NCBI GenBank assembly: GCA_003290165.1
Contig: QNQO01001850.1
Location: forward strand, 62,001-126,000
Direction of reading: 5' to 3'
Length of the DNA stretch: 64,000 bases
Origin: Berberis thunbergii
Taxonomy: Eukaryota; Streptophyta; Magnoliopsida; Ranunculales; Berberidaceae
Shown one piece after another: positions 13,801 to 26,703 of this stretch (its first letter is position 1; every line of letters begins with the position of its first letter). Both the position numbers and the translations under genes were made by a program. The notes beneath the pieces were generated by a model that worked only from the letters and a program-made list of their open reading frames with translations, had not been told where the DNA came from and searched no databases.

Positions 13801-16800
13801 CATGATATTTACAAGTTGATCATTCATCGTAGCTCGAATTATGTGAATATGTGACAACCAAGAAATGAAAAATTAAGTCTATTGGCCCTACTTGCTCAAA
13901 ATTATGAAAATTATGACCACAACTCCTACATATTTTACTTGACCAACTGAAAATTATGAATCTGCTACTCCTACAGCCAAACTGCATACTTAAACGTGAC
14001 CTGAAATTACAATTTTTCCACAACTAACAAAAATGTCATGCATTACACTCACCCAAGATTTTTGGAAAACAAATATTCTTGAATTTCTTACAAATTCTTG
14101 TTATTTTTTGTTGAAGTGGTAAATTCACAAATTTCAATTCAACATCAAGTCTAAGTGGTTTTGAGAAAGTAGGAGTGGCATAATTATAATTTCAATTTGT
14201 TCATGTTGAATAGATGAAATGAGTTTGAGCAAGGAGTGGCAGACTTTTTAAATAACATGGACAAGTGAAGATTAAAGGTGCTACATTAGTTTCAAACAGG
14301 CTATTAACTTTGGTTTACAAAATTGGAATTAATTGTCCCAATGACTAAAATGCGAAAATGTCTCCTGTTTTTTATAGTCCCATTTTTTATAGTTGCAGTT
14401 GTTGTAGAACTAAATCAAGGTTTAAAAAATCTAAATCGAGAACTGAGGCGTAAGTGTATGGAATCATTTGGATCTCAATAATCAATTGTTGAAACACCTA
14501 TGAGGCATAAGCCTCATTAACCATAAGCCTTGTACTGAGGTGAGCCTCAAATCGTAGCCACAAAACGTTCTTTTAACCATGGACTAAATTACGCACAAAA
14601 ACTGTAAGAATAATCAGCTTTAAATATAACTGATGGTGACATATCCCACCACATACATAATCCGTAAGATCTTACTCCAGTTTTAACAACCAATGGTTAC
14701 CCATCTTTTTGCATATAAGAGAGAAATAATTATCTACAAAATGTCTCTGATCTACATGTTCATTTTTTATAAAATTTATCTTTACAAACTTTCCATCATG
14801 ATCCATCAAACAAGACCACTCATACTCACAAAAGTTTGAAAGTGAAAAAAATACTTGTGTTAGCTTCTAAGCACATATAATGCGCAATGTGAAACATTCC
14901 AAGTTGTCATGTGGCAGGGGCATGGGTTGGTACATATACAAGCCCGGACATGTTAAAATTTTAAGAATGATTTTTTAAAAAATTATTTTTATGTTGAAAC
15001 AAGTTATGATACAAGGCGTGTTAGAAATAATCTTTTCGAATAACAGGCTATGAGGCAGGTATTGCTAACAATGTGTTAATATGTTAGATAGATGACCTAG
15101 GTAGGGTGAGTTTTGCCTCACTATGTTTATAAGGAGTGTCATAAATATATAATAAATGAATATATACATGCAGCAAGCAGTTCGATTTACATATACCATA
15201 AATGCATCAGATCTGCATTTAACCATAATATGATTATGATATTTGCTTCATAAAAAGAGAATCATTTTAAACAAATATCATAGCAGATAACTTAATAAAT
15301 CCAATATAAAATGAAGAAAATAAATATAGTGACAATACAAAAAAAGAAAAGTGCACTAAAAAACAAATCTCTAACTTGAACAGTTAGATAGCAAAAATAT
15401 ATACCAGAGAAGAAGATAGAAGCATAGAGCTTCGATAAACCACAACAATGGATTAGAACTTAAGCTTTGCTTCTCGAACAGATAGAGGTTTGAAACAGAA
15501 TACAACTTACTGTATTCTTTGCAAAAGGCATTTTGAGCAGGCATACACCTCCTTCGTCTCCTCTTGATGTGATTGGTGTTAAACATGCACCTGAACAGAT
15601 ATCCTTTTCAGATGGAGGACAGCTCATAGAGATGCCAGCGGCAGATGCTCTATAATTGTCCTGCTTATTTGACACCTTCAATGCTGGCACTGTAGTGGGT
15701 GTTGTTTCCAAGGAAGACAGAGAAGGTTTATCATCTTCCAACCTAGGAACTCGATTTCCAGAATAAACAGGAGTCTGCTTATCAAATTTTCCCGGCAGTC
15801 CAGAAGAAACTGGATTTACCGTGTCTGGAGGAACTGCTTTTGAGCCTAGGTTGCTAGTCATCAGAGTTCTATCTTTAGGACCAATATTTTCAGGCAATGG
15901 CATTTTCGATTTGAATCCAGATTTTATATCAGATTCAAGGACTGGCTGGCCAACTGGAATTATGTTGCCTTGGTAAGGTTTATCAATCTTCATTCGCTTC
16001 TTGTCTGGCTCATTAGAATCTAAAGCCACCGCACTTGCTGAGGCTAGCCTGCTCTTCTTACCAGTGTTTAGATTAATGTTATTCCTATCCTGATACGAAC
16101 CTGAATCCGTCTTCTTGCCCTGCTGAACAGCTTGAAGTTGAAGCTTTATTTGATTCTCTCGTATTGCAATCTGTTGGCGTAAATTTTCCAGCTTTTGACT
16201 GTTTGAACTCATACCCTGATTAAGTCCATAGTCCTGGCTAGCGGATGTCTTGTTGAGGGGATCAGGATTTCGAACACGAGAAGCTTGCTCAGCTAAAGGG
16301 CCTACAGTCCTAGAGGTGTTTCCATTCATGTAATTCATTGATGAAATAAATGTGCGACTTAAAGAGCCTTTCCTTGGTATCCTTTTTATCTGATTATTTG
16401 CAGTGCGCTGCAAATATTTAGGTTCTACCTGCAATGAAGTAGCAGGTCTTCTCTTCTGATCCGCTGCGAGTCTGTTTTCTTTTCTTTCTGAAATTCTCTG
16501 CAATTTGTGCTCTTCAGAGCCGCTTTCACTATCATCATCTGAGAAGCTTATAACGAGATTATTGTTTGATCCTCCTGATGGCGCATACCAGCCATTATTA
16601 AATCGGCTACCAGGTTTAGATGTCATTGACTTCACTTCAGCGTGTTTACTGGAATTTTGTTTGACAGATGTCCTATGCTGAATACCACCAGAGTATATTG
16701 GATTATCTAAACAAGATGCAATGTTTCCTGCATTGACAGAAGTGATAGTGTAATTATCAATAGAAAGAATCTCTACTAAACCGTAATTCACAAGGCTGGT

Positions 16801-18711
16801 AGAAAGCAACCATCAAATATTAGGCCAAACTGAGACCGTAGATTAGGTCAAATATGACATGCTCACAAAGCAGTATGGAAGTGATCGTGAAAGGATAAAT
16901 TATGTATCAAAGCCAAACAAGATTCGGTATGAACATATAGGAAAAACAATTTCCATCTCTATCTTCATAAAAAATTAAAAATAAATCAAGGGAAGACCTC
17001 ATTCAGATAATTATATAACTTAAGTAGTCCAAGAAGCATCTGGCATATTAACCATCGTGTATCATCAAATAGATTTTGGAAGACTATATCTTTCAATGGA
17101 TAAAAGGGATAGCACATTTATGAAATGATTAACAATCGAGGTAGCTTTGATTTCACCAACATTGCATGCTCAACTCCTTCCCAGAAAAATTCAGCCAAAA
17201 GCTTTTGACAGATAATCCACCTCATCAAAGCTCGTTATTAACTCTCTGTAGCTAGGATATTGTTGCAAGCACAAACTCCCTAAAGCATGCAACCCAAGAC
17301 ATATATAATTCTCACACGTTTTTGCAATAAAATATCCAATACATTCAACTTGTGTCTTCACCAGTATTAAACTATTTATGTATATCCCATCGTTTTAGTT
17401 TCCTAAATCTAATAACACAACATATATATTTATGCTAGTAGCCCAAATTCATGTCTTCCTCAATATCTGTATTATTATTTTCTTTTTTCTTTTTCTTCCT
17501 TAGAGCATTCGCCTTTAATATAGGAAATATTAAGAAAGATTAAAGGCAAGAGAAGGGGGAGCAGTAAAAGAATTTGAGGTCTTCAAGTGCTCAAACTATT
17601 CCCTCTTTTTCTCATTTTCCCCTTTCTTTTTTTATGTCCGTACTCCTTAGAATTCCCTTGAACCAAACTCAGCCTATCAATTAACTAAATTTTCCGCAAC
17701 ACCCTTGGTAACTTGAACTTTGACGAAACCTTTTATTACTTTAACCTAGAAAATACTCATACCATTTATGAAACCTAGTCGTGAATAATAAGTGTGTCCG
17801 TCTTTGTATGATTTATACCGCTATCAATACAATTGTAATGTGTTTTAAATACGACCATCAACACTGATCAATTAGTATAATAAATATCACCAATACAAAA
17901 CGTACATGTCATGTGTATTCCCTCCAAACAGAAATTCACTATTATTCAAGTATTCAAAAGTGTGTCAAACCAAGAAACGGCATTAGCACATATTGTATTG
18001 CAAACAAGAAGCCCTTTCATCCCGTTTTATGTAAATTACAATAAGTCATGTCATCAGGACGACCTAATAAACCTATCTGATAAAGAAATTTACAAACAAG
18101 CAAGTTGAGTTAACATATTACTGTGGGAAAACAAAACAATGGTTCACTAAAAGAAGCACATAAAGGCATACCCAGCTTGAAATTCTGAACAGGCTTGTTC
18201 ACCGGAGTAACATAAACATCAACTGATGGTGTAGCAGTAGTCCTAGCAGCTGAGTTCATTCGATTTTCCTGCCCAAAGAAACCATTTGAGGTTAAAAATG
18301 TAGGTTTCAAACTAAATAATTCTTCAATTAAACACGTGTACTGAACACACTACACTGAATTGACATCCAAACCAAGAAAACGACGAGAAAACCATTACAA
18401 AGCTCATAGCTGCCGAAAACCACGAATTCAAAGCTAATGCATCGAATCAAGAAATCAGTCACATATGATAGAAAGACGAAAACAAGAAATGAGAGTTTGA
18501 GCGATAGACAATCTCGTCAATCAAATGTCAACGCAAAATTTCAATTAGGGTTTGAGAGAGAGTGAATTACGTCGTCATCATCAGAGGTGGAGAGCTCGCC
18601 TTCCTCTTTGCGTTTCGGAGAGTTTTTTAGGATAGGTGACTTTGACGAATTGGGGTTTGTGGTTGCCATTGAAGCGATTGCTTTCGCCCTAAGTCGCTCG
18701 ATCTCTTCCAT
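1834..18711 (-). CDS. ZFC3H1: ZFC3H1/Red1-type nuclear exosome scaffold with C3H1 zinc finger
   Basis: Ten coding exons in transcript order: 18711-18571, 18268-18172, 16727-15511, 12935-12729, 12628-11665, 9608-9108, 8610-8462, 5294-5196, 5040-4915, 3594-1834. All junctions are GT-AG, phases agree, and the sum is 1753 codons plus TAA. The N-terminal half is basic, Ser/Asn-rich and low complexity, with an E/R/K-rich coiled coil in exon 5. Exon 6 holds a compact Cys-X7-Cys-X4-Cys-X3-His finger (about residues 1007-1024: CMFELRGKC, then CPWQH), matching the putative zinc-finger domain (zf-C3H1) of human ZFC3H1 and fission yeast Red1. The last four exons encode helical HAT/TPR-like repeats. By family, it should bridge an MTR4-type helicase to poly(A) RNA for nuclear retention and decay. 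Start: the first Met in frame with exon 1, giving the usual MEEIERLR-type N-terminus. Exon 7 could start 12 nt later, and a short exon may be missing in the 3.2-kb intron 7. Family assignment is firm; function in this species is inferred. Confidence 0.85.
5357..5383. repeat. (AAAT)n microsatellite
   Basis: About seven AAAT units in intron 7 of the ZFC3H1-like gene. A simple repeat with no other signal around it. Confidence 0.8.
7449..7892. mobile_element. hAT-like MITE in intron 7 of the ZFC3H1-like gene
   Basis: The left end reads TAAGGGTGGCAAT and the right end ATTGCCACCCCTA, a clean terminal inverted repeat 444 bp apart. The GTGTCATGTC-type motif near the left end recurs near the right, as expected of subterminal repeats. 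There is no coding capacity. (T)AGGGGTGGCAA-type ends are typical of plant hAT MITEs. The 8-bp flanks (GCTCAACT and CTTCACGT) do not form a clear duplication, so the insertion is old or the ends are off by a base or two. Confidence 0.7.
9868..10634. mobile_element. MITE with GAGGCG-rich ends in intron 5
   Basis: The left end begins TAGTCAAGGCGACCGCC and the right end, read in reverse, begins TAGTTAAAGCGGAGGCG, a degenerate inverted repeat. GC-rich GGCGG/GAGGC motifs cluster at both ends and the middle is AT-rich and non-coding. Similar GAGGC-rich debris occurs at 7100-7260, 14490-14570 and 15010-15120, all in introns of the same gene. Class is uncertain; hAT-like is my guess. Confidence 0.55.
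11381..11573. mobile_element. small hAT-like MITE, about 190 bp
   Basis: The left end reads GTGGGCGTTTGTTTGCA and the right end TGCGAACAAACAACCCCTA, good inverted repeats enclosing about 190 bp of non-coding sequence. TAAG occurs at both outer edges and may be the remains of a target duplication. It lies about 90 bp past the end of exon 5 of the ZFC3H1-like gene. Confidence 0.65.
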
Positions 18712-18820
18712 GAAGCTTCCTTTGCTTCGCTTTTCTTTTCTATCTCTCGCTGTGCATTGTTGTGTTTTTTTTTGTTTTACCCTTTTGGGCAATCTGTAAA
18801 ACTGGCGGTTATTATTTACA

Positions 18821-19892
18821 TTGGTGGGCATCTCATCACGCGATCCCGTTCCCGTTCCCGTTCCTGTCCGATTCCGTCTCATCCCGTCCCGATTTTTTCA
18901 GGTTTTAATGGGATTGAATAATTTCATCCCAATCCCGTCCCGATCTATAATGGGATGGAGATTTTCAATTCCGCTAATCTCGTCCCATCCCGAACTAATT
19001 TATTAATATTAATTATTAATATTTTTATTTAATTATTAATAATTTTGATGCTTCAAATTATTGAAAACTGTTGAAAGAATAAAGTTTTCAAGTTGATGGC
19101 TTTGAAACCTGTCTATTGGAACTCAGTTGATACCCATGAATTGGAGTTGTTGTCTGTAGATATTCAAGTTGTTGAATTTGAGTGTTCTTTGTGAAAAATC
19201 TTGATGAACTATGAAATGGGTAATTGTAGCAAATAACACTATCAGACCTTAAACAAAGTGCCCAAGTGACAGAGTTTGTGGGGTCTAATATGGTTTATGT
19301 GAGAACTTTGATTTTGTTGCAAACCTTTTAGGTATGATATCATTTTATGTTTTATGTAATGATCATGTCTGTTTGAATGGTGAATTGAGATGATAAAATT
19401 AGTGGTTGATGAAGATGTATGGTTTGACCTATCTCTTGCAAAACATTATGACGCATTGCTCGTTGTGGCCGGAGGTGATGATATAATGATAGTGATAAAT
19501 GAGTTTCAGAGTTCAGTTTAGCTAATAGGTTTATCACGTCTGCTGAAGATGCAAGTTTGTATGCAATCAGTACACTTCATTTCATGTCTTTAACTAATAG
19601 GCTTATCACGTCTGCTGAAGATGCAAGTTGGTAGTGAGCAACTGAGCACCAGCCCTGACTGGGTTCCACCATTTAAGCTTTATATTGTACTCATGGGTGC
19701 TTGCAAATTGGGGCCTGCAAGTGAAGAAGATTGGCACACTGATCATGTCTCGTCTCGTCCCGTCCTGAACCCGTTTGGGATGGGACGAGGTTGGGATGAG
19801 GTTTTTTCCATCCCGTCTCGTCCCGACCCCGTATGAACGAGATGGGATAGGGATGGGTATATCTCGTCTCATCTCGTCCCGTGCCCACCCGT
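18821..19892. mobile_element. hAT-like MITE (CCCGTCCCG family) upstream of ZFC3H1-like ATG
   Basis: The left end is TTGGTGGGCATC and the right end GTGCCCACCCGT, followed inward on both sides by arrays of TCCCGT/CCCGAT motifs that face each other. Possible 8-bp target duplications flank it: TATTTACA (18813-18820) and AATTTACA (19893-19900). The interior is AT-rich; open frames in the end arrays are repeat translations, not genes. Related copies lie at 26067-26703, 48959-49190 and 51257-51751. The left edge is 109 bp upstream of the start codon of the minus-strand gene, so it sits in its promoter or 5' leader. Confidence 0.75.
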
Positions 19893-20242
19893 AATTTACA
19901 ATGGAGAGAGAAGGGAAAATGAGGGAGAGTGAAAAAGGGAGATTGCAGCAGCGGCGGTCCCCCGTCCATTAACGAACGAGCACGTCGAGTATTTTTACCA
20001 TAGTTTCGACTTACGAGTGTGCCCACTGTTTTGCCGTTTACTTACCTTGTCTGACCATACACCACACAACACGGGCTTGGGTCAGTACCTAAAAACGTCT
20101 TCGTTTAGAATTACTGGATCCGGACCCAGGCTGAACACTGAAGTACCTGGTTCTAAGAATCACAACCCATAATTTTTTTGCAATTAGATCTTTCACCAAC
20201 CATCCATGGGATTACTATTATAAGAAAACAAGTTATTCATAA
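19893..20242. other. displaced upstream region of the ZFC3H1-like gene
   Basis: This 350-bp stretch lies between the MITE and the end of a LINE. It contains a purine-rich and GCAGCAGCGG-rich portion at 19900-19970 that could be the original leader or core promoter of the minus-strand gene, pushed about 1 kb away by the MITE. No open frame or element end was recognised. Confidence 0.3.
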
Positions 20243-23160
20243 GGTTTTTTTTTAAAGCCTAGGGCAATAGATTAATAATAGGGATTATAATATTGTTGTC
20301 TTGTTGCAGTTGCTAAATTATGAGCTTCGAAGTTAAGGTTTCTAATAATAAATTTACAGATTCATAAAATAATGTTTCCAATTAGAGGATGCCACATCTA
20401 GAACATGGTCATCTTAGTCTTAGGTTGATATTTTAGCAAAAGGGATTGGAGCATCCATGAATCTTCCAAAATAAGTCATGTCTTCCAATGTCGAGCCAGG
20501 ATTAACAATAGAGCCGCTTCTGCTGCTTGACATTTCGCTATAGTATTGTTAAACACTATCCCGGATATCGGACAAGCAACGCGGGCCAACACAATACCAT
20601 GAATATTCATCGCTAATACGCCGACCACTCCCTATTTAGAGGAGTCAAAGAAACTGGCATCATAAGTAACAATAATCATGTAAGGGTCCAAAATCGAGGG
20701 AATAGGTTTCTGCTGAAAAAATCTGGAGTTAAGCCTATGGTGTTTGGCTGATCGAATTTGGGCTTGAATCAATTCCATTCTGGTGGTTTCAGCCTCAGTA
20801 AAGGGACTTATGGTAGCAACGGACTCCTCCCGCGTGGTGGATGAAAGCATTTGGATTTGAACATCTACAGTGGTTGTTTACAGAATTTGGTGAATGGATA
20901 TGAGCATATTGTTGGTAATCTCAAATTGGAAGTCTATGATATGATGGGGGAATACCATTTGTAAATCATTGTTTGTGCCAGGAGGTCCAGGTATGGTGGA
21001 AGGAGGAAATGAACAATTGTGTGCAAAATTTTGTTTGTGGAAGATGCATTTGTTGTGAATCTGTCAAATTGTTTGAATAACAGCCGTGAATTGAGAAAGC
21101 ATTTCATCTTTAGCCACTGGATGATATTTAGTTGTGTCCCACATAAAGGTGAAAAATAGTGAGATTGAAGGAGTGCTAAAATTATCATTAAGCAAATCAA
21201 CTAAAATGGGAAAAAGTTGCCATAGTTTGTTAATGATTGGGCAGGAAAAAAAAAAAAAGGTGAGTAGCATCCTCTAGTTCTAGCAGAAGATACATCGATC
21301 CTCAATAGGTATGTGAAGCCTGGCCAGTTTTGTCATGGTAGGGATAATGTTTTGACTGATTTTTCAAAGCAGAAATAGGGCGCATGGGGAGCTTTTATTC
21401 TCCACAAATCTAAGAGTTGTTTAGTACAAGTGGGTAAGGGAGGTTAGTTAGATGTGGAACTTTCAAGTTGCTATTGAATGAAAGCTTGAGTTGCACTTTT
21501 GATTGAACAAATTCTTTTTTTTTCAAACAACCAAATCAGTTTATTGGGATAGACCGATTGTCTGATCAAAATATCCATAATGTCTCCTGCCATCGGATCG
21601 GGGAAGATGGAATTGATCAGTCCCATGTTCCAATGGATTTCCTAGCCCGAAGAGGGAAGCCACAAGTCATGAATGGTGGTGGGAAGATTCGGTATTAAAG
21701 GTAAGAGTATGCATTCAACCAAAAGAAAGTCAAGCTTGACCCAACAATCGTTCAAGAGATTGATGTGATTACTAGAAATAACTTGTCAGATAAGGTGGTG
21801 TTTCATTTTTGAAAAAATTTGTGAGATTGCCACTCCAAGCAAAAGAGGCAATAATGGGAGCTTTGAAAGGTTGAAAAATGTTATTCATGTTGAAATAAAG
21901 AGTTTTGAGTTGAAAAACACAAGTGTTGTTTGGAGAGGAAATGGTTTGCCACAAGTTTTTTGCCATTAAGGCAAGATTTTTATTCCTATTGGAAGGAATG
22001 TTGAGTCATCCAAGGTGATCACGAGGCAGGGATATCCTATCCCAAGCACACATGTTTAGCTTAGTTGTCCACTGCACCATTCCACCATAAGTTATAGACG
22101 AGTTGATCAAGTTTTGTGGTAATAACACATGAAATGAGGAAATTTTGCATAGTGTAAAATGAGATTGAATTAAGAACCATCATGACAGTTCTACCAGCCT
22201 GGGAGAGGACTTTGGTATCAATCAAGAATTGGAAGTCATTTGTTTTCTTTTTTAGACAAAGGTAGAAGAGATCCAAGGTATTTGTCCCTGGGGTTATACA
22301 TTTTAGGTCTCAGGATTCCGTTGATCATTTTAGAGTGTTTTTGATGGACATTGGAATTGTAGAATACCAAAGATTTGTTGTAATTCACTTATTGACCCAA
22401 GGCTGAGCAATATTATTGGAGAATGTCTTTGACTGAATGGGCTTTAGCTAAGAAGCATGACGAAAGAGCGTGAGATCAACAATATAAAGCAAGTGGCTGA
22501 TGGAAGGGGAATGTTTTTTAATTTTGATACTTCTGATCAGTGGCGGAGCCACATAGAGCCCAGAGGGGCAGTTGCCCCCCTGAACTTTGAGATCTTCTAT
22601 ACATAGTTAGACAATTTACAGGTCCCACCAAGTTACTTCATGTCTTACAATTCACTTATTGCCCCCATTATATTCTACATGTTATCTTGGCCCCTTTCAA
22701 CAATGGAGCAGGAATGTTATATAGAAATTAAAACCCATATGTAATTTATACATAGGTGGTTGTTATTTCAACTCGTTTTTCTTTATATATTTGCTTGTTT
22801 GAAATATTCTTACTGAAATTGGTGGTATTTACAATATGATAGAAGTCTGGCTAGAGAAAATTTGTTGTGAGCCATGAAAGTTTTCCCTTTCAAAGTGAAT
22901 ATTTTGGAGGAACATGTTTTACAAACTATACATTGATATGTTGAGTAGTGTGTAGAAAAAATAATAAAAGTTTTTATAAATTGTGGTTCATATAAAAGAA
23001 ATAATTGAGTTTTTGTCTTTGCTCCCTTCCAACCAAAATCCCGGCTCTACCACTGCCTCTGATAAGGCCACCATGTTCTGCACGGGGGAGAGGGCTTTTG
23101 CCATCAAAATAAAGAGGTAAGTGGAGAGAGGGTCCCATTGTCTAATGCCCCTACAATACT
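20243..23160 (-). mobile_element. 5'-truncated LINE (non-LTR retrotransposon), decayed
   Basis: Read on the minus strand, 23140-23075 gives GIRQWDPLSTYLFIL, the reverse-transcriptase motif GxRQGDPLSP. Below the inserted hAT element follow HLLYIVDLTLF (the degenerate YADD box, near 22490), LSQAGRTVMM and YNLWWNG (22280-22070), a zf-RVT-like region, and a C-terminal RNase H-like piece with TYDASFFD (about 20640). An A tract at 20251-20243 on the minus strand is the probable tail. Many stops and frameshifts show it is dead. The same family lies inverted at 27145-29515. Confidence 0.75.
22538..23055. mobile_element. non-autonomous hAT element inserted in the LINE
   Basis: The ends are CAGTGGCGGAGCCA and CGGCTCTACCACTG, near-perfect inverted repeats of the CAGTGGCGGA type typical of plant hAT elements. 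It is flanked by an 8-bp target duplication with one mismatch: CTTCTGAT (22530-22537) and CCTCTGAT (23056-23063). Of the 518 bp inside, none codes for a protein. It separates the RT motif GxRQxDPLS of the minus-strand LINE from its YADD-like box. Confidence 0.85.
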
Positions 23161-24798
23161 ATATTTACTTTTTTGGCTTGTTTGTAGCATGTTACCCATG
23201 CCTACACCACTATATTTACTTCTTTTTTTCTTCTGATTATTCATGTTTCTAATGTCTTACCTTCAATCCTGTTTATATCAATTGAATTGTAAACACGTTA
23301 TCAATGAAAATTTTTACTTTTGCATGCAAAGACGTAATAACACACAACCAAAGTTTAATCATTTAGAAAGAAAAAAAATCACATTTTAAAATTTAAAAAA
23401 AAAATTTATGTGGGCTTCTAACAAAATTGGTTATCCCTCAAACTTCCTATTTCCTCAAAATGTCAAGTTTGTGATATTCCTTTGAAAGATACTAAAAAAT
23501 TATGACATGCATTATCTGGTATATTTTATAAATTTTACATTTTGTATTTGATCATCAGTTTCAATTGAAAGATCTTGAAAAATGCAATTCAGCGATACAC
23601 TTAAATAAATAGTCATGATAATTTTAAGTTGGGAAATCAAAAGAAAACTATATTTTCTCTCTTTGCCACAAGTACATTAATACATCATGCATATTTTCAC
23701 ATGAATTTCACATTTCTATTCATTTTTATTTTGCCTTTTTAAGAACATTTGATTTATAATAATGCCATTACGTATAAGTAAATGTTGACTCTAAAGTATA
23801 TTGAGTCTTGACATCACAACTTTCAATCCTAATCATTGGATCGATGTGAAAATACTTTTTGCCTTAGCCCTTGGATTGAATCGATCCCAACCCTTGGCTA
23901 TCTTGTCTCCTAGACAAACAAAAGTTACATTTGCCTTATTATACAAACTAGTGTATTACCCATGTCGTTGGCACGATACGAAGTGGGGTTGTGGTAGTAG
24001 GGTTAAACTTGATTAACAAAAAAATTGTAAAAAGAAACACACTTTCAGCCCGCAAGCGTGAATTCTCCCCAAACTTTGACTTCGTCAAAATATGAAGTTC
24101 GAGATCATTGTTTGAATGAACATTAAGATACTTGTTTGGTTATGTGAAAATACTTATGGCCAAAAATGCATTTGAAAATTTCCAATAATAAATACATATT
24201 TTCAAATTTTAAGCGTTGATCTTTGGTTTTAGTAGAAAGATCTTTAAAAATACATTTCAATAAATATCAAATTTACGAAAATTCAACTATTACATAGACA
24301 TCAATTTTCTTTCTCCACCACATATACATTCCACATAATTTTTTATTTTCATTTCTATTGCCCTTCTAATGTATCTTATTTGCAAACTAATTTATACTTT
24401 CCATGTGGCATGTGCCCTTGGCTACCGAGTCATGCCCTCGGCATGTTACCTTTGTTCGTGCCTTCAACACGGGTGCCATGTCATGTCTTTGGCATGCCAC
24501 TTGGCATGTCGAGAGTGCATAACTGAAGCAACTAAAAATCATAGATTTTTTTTTTTGCCAAAGTTTACACAATTTTTCTATATTTGAACCCTGTCATCAC
24601 ATAGCATTCAACAATAACATGTACTTTGAAAATATGATTAGAAGTCAAATATTTTTTTAAAATTATGATAGAGTTCACTTTTTTTTTAATTACAAACATG
24701 TCATAACCTAATATTCAAGCCAAAACTTATTAATATGCATTGTTTATTAACACAACCCTTTAATCCGATATTATCAAAGCACAACAAAAAAATTATGA
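23161..24798. other. AT-rich intergenic stretch
   Basis: No gene or bounded element was recognised. A segment at 24400-24520 is locally rich in GGCATG/GTGCC motifs in both orientations and may be a MITE relic, but no ends were found. Confidence 0.35.
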
Positions 24799-25270
24799 TT
24801 AAACTGCACAACCACACACTTGAGATGACAATGCAATAGTTTCTAGTTTCCCTTTCGCATAGACTTCCAATTCACCTCCCATTTTCCCGTTGCTCTGACA
24901 AAAACAAGACAACCAAAATGGGTTATTTTTGTAAAAAAAATTCATGTAATCCCATTGTAGAATCACATTAGGAAATAACAAAAAATATACCTTAAAAAAG
25001 TCTTGACAATCAATCATTGCAAAAGTCGCAACAATGAAAATAATAAAATATTGATAAACCAATTTGAGGTTATAATTTGAAAAATAATTTACATATTTAA
25101 GTTGAGAGAGTGTACCTTATATTTATTGAGAAGTTCATATGATTTAATCCCAAACAATTGAAAGTAACATTTGCATATATGAATCCCCATAGCGGGAATA
25201 AAGTAAAATATGTAGCTGCGAGGTCCAAAATGATGTGTTCACCCGGACTTGGTTGCATAAAAGCTATATA
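24799..25270 (-). pseudogene. unidentified exon relics, first copy
   Basis: On the minus strand 25020-24800 reads a peptide containing LQWDYMNF, NNPFWLS and GELEVYAKGK, and 25265-25130 reads one containing MQPSPGEHIILDLAATYF. The first has a sister at 26957-27142 with the same spacing of conserved residues (LQWDYINF, NNPFWLP, VELEIYAKGN). Conservation of frame suggests both derive from an exon of a real protein, or from an element's coding region. I do not recognise the family. No start, splice context or complete gene can be drawn. Confidence 0.3.
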
Positions 25271-26066
25271 TAAAAAATGAGAAGTTAACGATTTGTTAAC
25301 AACGTGATTACACTACCAATCCAATATCCACATCGAAAAAGGGTTGTTAATAAAAAACACCATAGTATTGTGTAAAACTAGATCATGTACCTCGTATCTC
25401 ATACCTCGTTGACTATAGTGCATGACATTCAAAAGCTTTCACCGCATCACCATTAAGTTTATAATCTAATAATATTCACATAGCTATCACATATATCATA
25501 CTTGACATTTGAATTGTGGATTTGGGTTGACGGAATTCAATAAGAAGTTTTTTGGATTGATAAAATTCATGAAAAAAAATCCTATTAGAAATACATTATT
25601 GTTAATCTTAAGAAACCATATATCAAATTGTGGCCTAATATTGGCTCATACCTTGACTACAAAACTAGTTGGGACTTAGGAGGGTAATTAAAATTACCAA
25701 GCATAAAACCTAATTATCGTCTATCATTGGAGACTTTTTCACTTTTGGAAATTTTTTTTATAAAAGTTATAATATACATGTTGATGTCAATCAAATGATG
25801 AATTGTCATGTTGGTTGAGATAACAAAAAATTTTGGCCTAGCCTGCAAAGGTCTTCCATTAACAACCCACCCCACTTGAAATCCACCTCAATAAGTAGGT
25901 TTAGAAATCTAAAACAATGTTCTTTCAATTGGAGATATGTTTTAAAAATATTAAATTTAATTATGATAAATCATCCTACAAAAACCAATAAACATAAGTT
26001 TTACCTATTTTCAAACATCTTGACACTAATTGCTTATGATTAAGTTTAGGTCATATTATTAAATGT

Positions 26067-26703
26067 AGGGGTGGGCATCCCATCCCCCGATCATGATCCC
26101 GTTCCGATTTTTTTGGGTTTTATTGGGATTGATCAATCATATCCCCATCCCGTCCCGTCCCGATTTAGAGTGGGATGAAGATTTTCAATCCCTAACCAAT
26201 TTTTTAATATTTAGTATGAACTATGTAGTATGAAACTATTTGTTGACATGACTATTTTATTTATTGACATGCTTATTTTATTCAAACAAGTTTCCATGTG
26301 ACTACCTAGATAATGAAACTAATTCAAACTCTCTCCCTTTTTTTTTCTTAACTCTTAACAACAATAATGTGTGTTTCTTGTAGTTTTTAAATTACAAACT
26401 CATTGATTATTGTCATTAGCAGTGTAAAAAAAGTACTATCTTCAGTGGTTCTAAAAAAAAGAGTAAAAACTAATGAAATGAGGAAATAATAATCAATGAC
26501 TTAAAATTATATAGTTATTCTTATAGTTGTGTATTTGTTAAATCCAAAATTTTCAATCTTGCATGTTAAATCTTCAATCCAAAATTTAGTACATGCTCAT
26601 CTCGTCCCGTCCCTAACTCGTTTGGAATGGGACGAGATCGGGATGAGGTATATCCCGTCCCGATCTCTAACAAATGAGATTCATCCCATCCGTACCCACC
26701 CTT
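26067..26703. mobile_element. hAT-like MITE (CCCGTCCCG family)
   Basis: Starts with AGGGGTGGGCATCCC and ends with CGTACCCACCCTT. Facing arrays of TCCCGTCC/CCCGATC motifs lie at 26075-26180 and 26600-26695, with an AT-rich core. Same family as 18821-19892 but shorter (about 640 bp). I found no clear target duplication. Confidence 0.7.

Noticed and set aside
18541..18882. Extended start for the ZFC3H1-like protein 57 codons upstream of the chosen Met
   Set aside because: The added part (TGTGTGTG-type) translates the MITE arrays; the chosen Met gives the family's usual N-terminus.
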